This document shows, piece after piece, positions 6,937 to 8,460 of a stretch of DNA of 8,460 bases. The DNA comes from an uncultured Parabacteroides sp. (lineage in GTDB: Bacteria > Bacteroidota > Bacteroidia > Bacteroidales > Tannerellaceae). The position numbers were made by a program, and so were the translations under genes. Each line of letters begins with the position of its first letter. Position 1 is the stretch's first letter. Location of the stretch: positions 1 to 8,460 of the forward strand of contig CALBYC010000048.1 of NCBI GenBank assembly GCA_937890135.1. The letters run 5' to 3'. The notes under the pieces were generated by a model, which made no database searches, had not been told where the DNA came from, and saw only the letters and a program-made list of their open reading frames with translations.

Positions 6937-6985
6937 AAGTAGCTTTGTATGGTGGTATTTCTGCTATATAAAGCTACTTTTTCTT
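6937..6985 (+). terminator. Hairpin with T-tract between the transporter and galK (terminator or attenuator)
   Basis: Arms AAGTAGCTTTGTAT (6937-6950) and ATATAAAGCTACTT (6966-6979) pair over 14 positions with a single G.T wobble and enclose a 15-base loop. The second arm runs into TTTTTCTT (6978-6985). This begins 14 bases after the transporter stop and ends 37 bases before the galK ATG. The stem is AU-rich, so termination may be partial, which would set galK expression below that of galM and the transporter. No convincing -33/-7 pair was seen after the hairpin, so galK probably depends on read-through. Confidence 0.65.
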
Positions 6986-7022
6986 ATATATGATATTGTA
7001 TAATCAAAATAATCCTATTGAC

Positions 7023-8174
7023 ATGAAAGAAAAAATTAGTAAGAAGTTTCAAGAGCTGTTTAATACGGCAGGTTCTTTCTATACATCTCCTGGACGCATT
7101 AATTTGATTGGGGAACATACCGATTATAACGGTGGTTTTGTATTCCCGGGTGCGATTGACAAGGGGATGTTGGCGGAGATCAAACCGAATGGAACGGGCA
7201 AAGTACGGGCATTCTCTATTGACATGGATGACTATGCGGAATTTGGATTGACAGAAGATGATGCACCAATGGCCAGCTGGGCGCGCTATATTTTTGGTGT
7301 TTGCCGCGAGATTATCAAACGTGGTGGCGATATTCAGGGATTTGATACTACATTTGCTGGAGATGTTCCTCTGGGTGCCGGCATGTCTTCCTCTGCAGCA
7401 TTGGAAAGCACATACGCTTTTGCTTTGAATGATTTGTTCGGGCTCAACATTGATAAGTTTGAGTTGGCAAAGATTGGTCAGTCTACGGAGCATAATTATT
7501 GTGGCGTCAATTGTGGCATCATGGACCAGTTTGCTTCTGTATTTGGTAAAAAGGGACATTTGATACGCTTGGATTGCCGTTCATTGGAGTATAAGTATTT
7601 CCAGTTTGATCCGGAGCCAGCTGGTTATAAGCTGGTCTTGTTGGACTCTGTTGTTAAACATGAACTGGCTTCATCTGCTTATAACAAACGCCGTCAGTCT
7701 TGTGAGCATGTCGTTGCTGCTATCAAGCGTAATCATCCTGAAGTTGAGTTCCTGCGCGATGCCAATATGGACATGTTGAACGAAGTGAGGGCGGACATAA
7801 ATGCCGAGGATTATATGCGGGCTGAATATGTAATCGAAGAAATCCAGCGTGTCCTCGATGTATGTGCCGCTTTGGAAAAAGGCGATTACGAAACAGTAGG
7901 AGAGAAGATGTATGGGACACATTACGGCATGAGCAAGCTGTATGAAGTGAGCTGTGAAGAGTTGGATTTCTTGAACGACATTGCTAAAGAATGCGGTGTG
8001 ACCGGTTCTCGTGTGATGGGCGGTGGCTTTGGTGGTTGTACGATAAACTTGGTAAAAGCTGCTCTATACGATGCATTTGTGGAAAAGGCTTTTGCCGAAT
8101 ATACCAAAAAATTCGGACATAGCCCTAAATTGTATGATGTAGTAATCAGCGACGGTGCAAGAAAAGTAGAATAA
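7023..8174 (+). CDS. galK: Galactokinase
   Basis: A 383-residue GHMP kinase, almost the length of E. coli GalK (382). It phosphorylates alpha-D-galactose at C1 with ATP, the committed step of the Leloir pathway in the cytoplasm. The galactokinase signature GRINLIGEHTDYNGG lies at 24-38, with R25 and the sugar-binding E31, H32 and D34. The ATP-binding GHMP motif PLGAGMSSSAALE is at 116-128. The predicted catalytic base D168 sits in GIMDQF, and the third motif SRVMGGGFGGCT is at 329-340. I start at the ATG at 7023 (MKEKISKKF), which gives the family N-terminus; an in-frame ATG at 6990 would add 11 unrelated residues next to the hairpin. It is the last gene of the gal cluster and is followed by a strong terminator. 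galT and galE are not nearby. Confidence 0.97.
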   Translation: MKEKISKKFQELFNTAGSFYTSPGRINLIGEHTDYNGGFVFPGAIDKGMLAEIKPNGTGKVRAFSIDMDDYAEFGLTEDDAPMASWARYIFGVCREIIKRGGDIQGFDTTFAGDVPLGAGMSSSAALESTYAFALNDLFGLNIDKFELAKIGQSTEHNYCGVNCGIMDQFASVFGKKGHLIRLDCRSLEYKYFQFDPEPAGYKLVLLDSVVKHELASSAYNKRRQSCEHVVAAIKRNHPEVEFLRDANMDMLNEVRADINAEDYMRAEYVIEEIQRVLDVCAALEKGDYETVGEKMYGTHYGMSKLYEVSCEELDFLNDIAKECGVTGSRVMGGGFGGCTINLVKAALYDAFVEKAFAEYTKKFGHSPKLYDVVISDGARKVE

Positions 8175-8248
8175 GATAGTTTTATTTTCTCCTTTATACG
8201 GTTATTTCGATTGTCTATTTTGTTGCATCGTATGTAGACAAGTAAGCG

Positions 8249-8283
8249 AGGATGGGGTGATTTGAACTCACCTCATCCTTTTT
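8249..8283 (+). terminator. Intrinsic terminator after galK
   Basis: Arms AGGATGGGGTGA (8249-8260) and TCACCTCATCCT (8268-8279) pair over 12 positions with one G.T wobble around the 7-base loop TTTGAAC, and run into TTTTT (8279-8283). Flanking GTAAG (8242-8246) and CTTAC (8286-8290) can extend the structure. It lies 74 bases past the galK stop and only 8 bases from the stop of the convergent recombinase gene, so it separates the two units. On the minus strand the stem is not followed by a T-run, so it is best read as a plus-strand terminator. Confidence 0.85.
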
Positions 8284-8290
8284 GTCTTAC

Positions 8291-8460
8291 CTATTTCCCA
8301 AGAGACTTGAACATCCTGGTAATGCACTTTTTTTTCTGCTCCATGTTGGGGTGAACATAGAGGTTGAGGGTTGTGGTTATATTGGCATGACCGAGCAACA
8401 CACTTACGGTCTTGTAGTCGCAGTTGCTTTCAATGCAGCGTGTGGCAAAGCTGTGGCGTA
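8291..8460 (-). CDS. Tyrosine recombinase/integrase, C-terminal fragment (start outside the window)
   Basis: The minus strand is open from the window edge to TAG 8293-8291, giving 55 complete residues. They hold the end of a phage-integrase catalytic domain: RHSFATR (catalytic Arg and His of box II), then VSVLLGHANITTTLNLYVHPN, with the LGH histidine and the nucleophilic tyrosine in TLNLYVH at the expected spacing. A basic tail (MEQKKKCITRMFKSLGK) ends the protein. Such enzymes insert or excise phages, conjugative transposons or mobilizable islands, or invert DNA segments. The visible catalytic residues are intact, so nothing here suggests decay. It converges on galK. The core-binding domain, and so the subfamily, is outside the window; no attachment site was identified. 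Confidence 0.9.
   Translation of the reverse strand, partial: RHSFATRCIESNCDYKTVSVLLGHANITTTLNLYVHPNMEQKKKCITRMFKSLGK

Noticed and set aside
6990..7022. Upstream in-frame ATG for galK
   Set aside because: It would add 11 residues (MILYNQNNPID) not expected in galactokinases and starts right after the hairpin T-tract; the ATG at 7023 gives the usual length.
8249..8283. Resemblance of GATTTGAACTC to a tRNA T-arm on the minus strand, which could have marked an attachment site
   Set aside because: When the TTCAAAT loop is placed as in a tRNA, two of five T-stem pairs fail, and no D-arm, anticodon arm or acceptor partner is present nearby. The sequence fits an intrinsic terminator better.

Overview
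The window reads as a stretch of Bacteroidales chromosome (Bacteroides, Parabacteroides or a close relative). The basis is a five-member kor/vor cluster of the type found in gut Bacteroidetes, a galM / FHS-family sugar transporter / galK cluster like that of Bacteroides species, AT-rich leaders with few strong Shine-Dalgarno sites, and a TAnnTTTG-type -7 element. Genus-level assignment is inference. No tRNA, rRNA, CRISPR array or insertion sequence was found.

Layout. Bases 1-1245 (minus strand) carry sbcD and, 20 bases downstream, the first 19 codons of sbcC: the Mre11/Rad50-like DNA-end nuclease pair. Bases 1349-4170 (minus strand) are a tightly packed operon for a 2-oxoacid:ferredoxin oxidoreductase, in transcription order: ferredoxin-like delta subunit, alpha subunit, an unrecognised 57-residue membrane protein, TPP-binding beta subunit, gamma subunit. 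A 367-base divergent intergenic region (4171-4537) separates it from the plus-strand galactose cluster: galactose mutarotase (4538-5617), an FHS-type MFS sugar transporter (5663-6922) and galactokinase (7023-8174). A hairpin with a T-tract lies between transporter and galK, and a strong intrinsic terminator follows galK. The right edge (8291-8460, minus strand) is the C-terminal end of a tyrosine recombinase, so a mobile element or integrase gene begins just beyond the housekeeping genes.

How the genes work together. The Kor/Vor complex couples oxidative decarboxylation of a 2-oxoacid to ferredoxin (or the reverse carboxylation in anaerobes). The gal cluster imports galactose (or a related hexose), equilibrates its anomers and phosphorylates it into the Leloir pathway; galT and galE are not in this window. 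SbcCD is unrelated DNA repair. The main anomalies are a one-base deletion that breaks the conserved GYPITP motif of the alpha subunit, and the small membrane protein embedded between the alpha and beta subunit genes. I found no clearly new defence or mobile system; the integrase is only a fragment.
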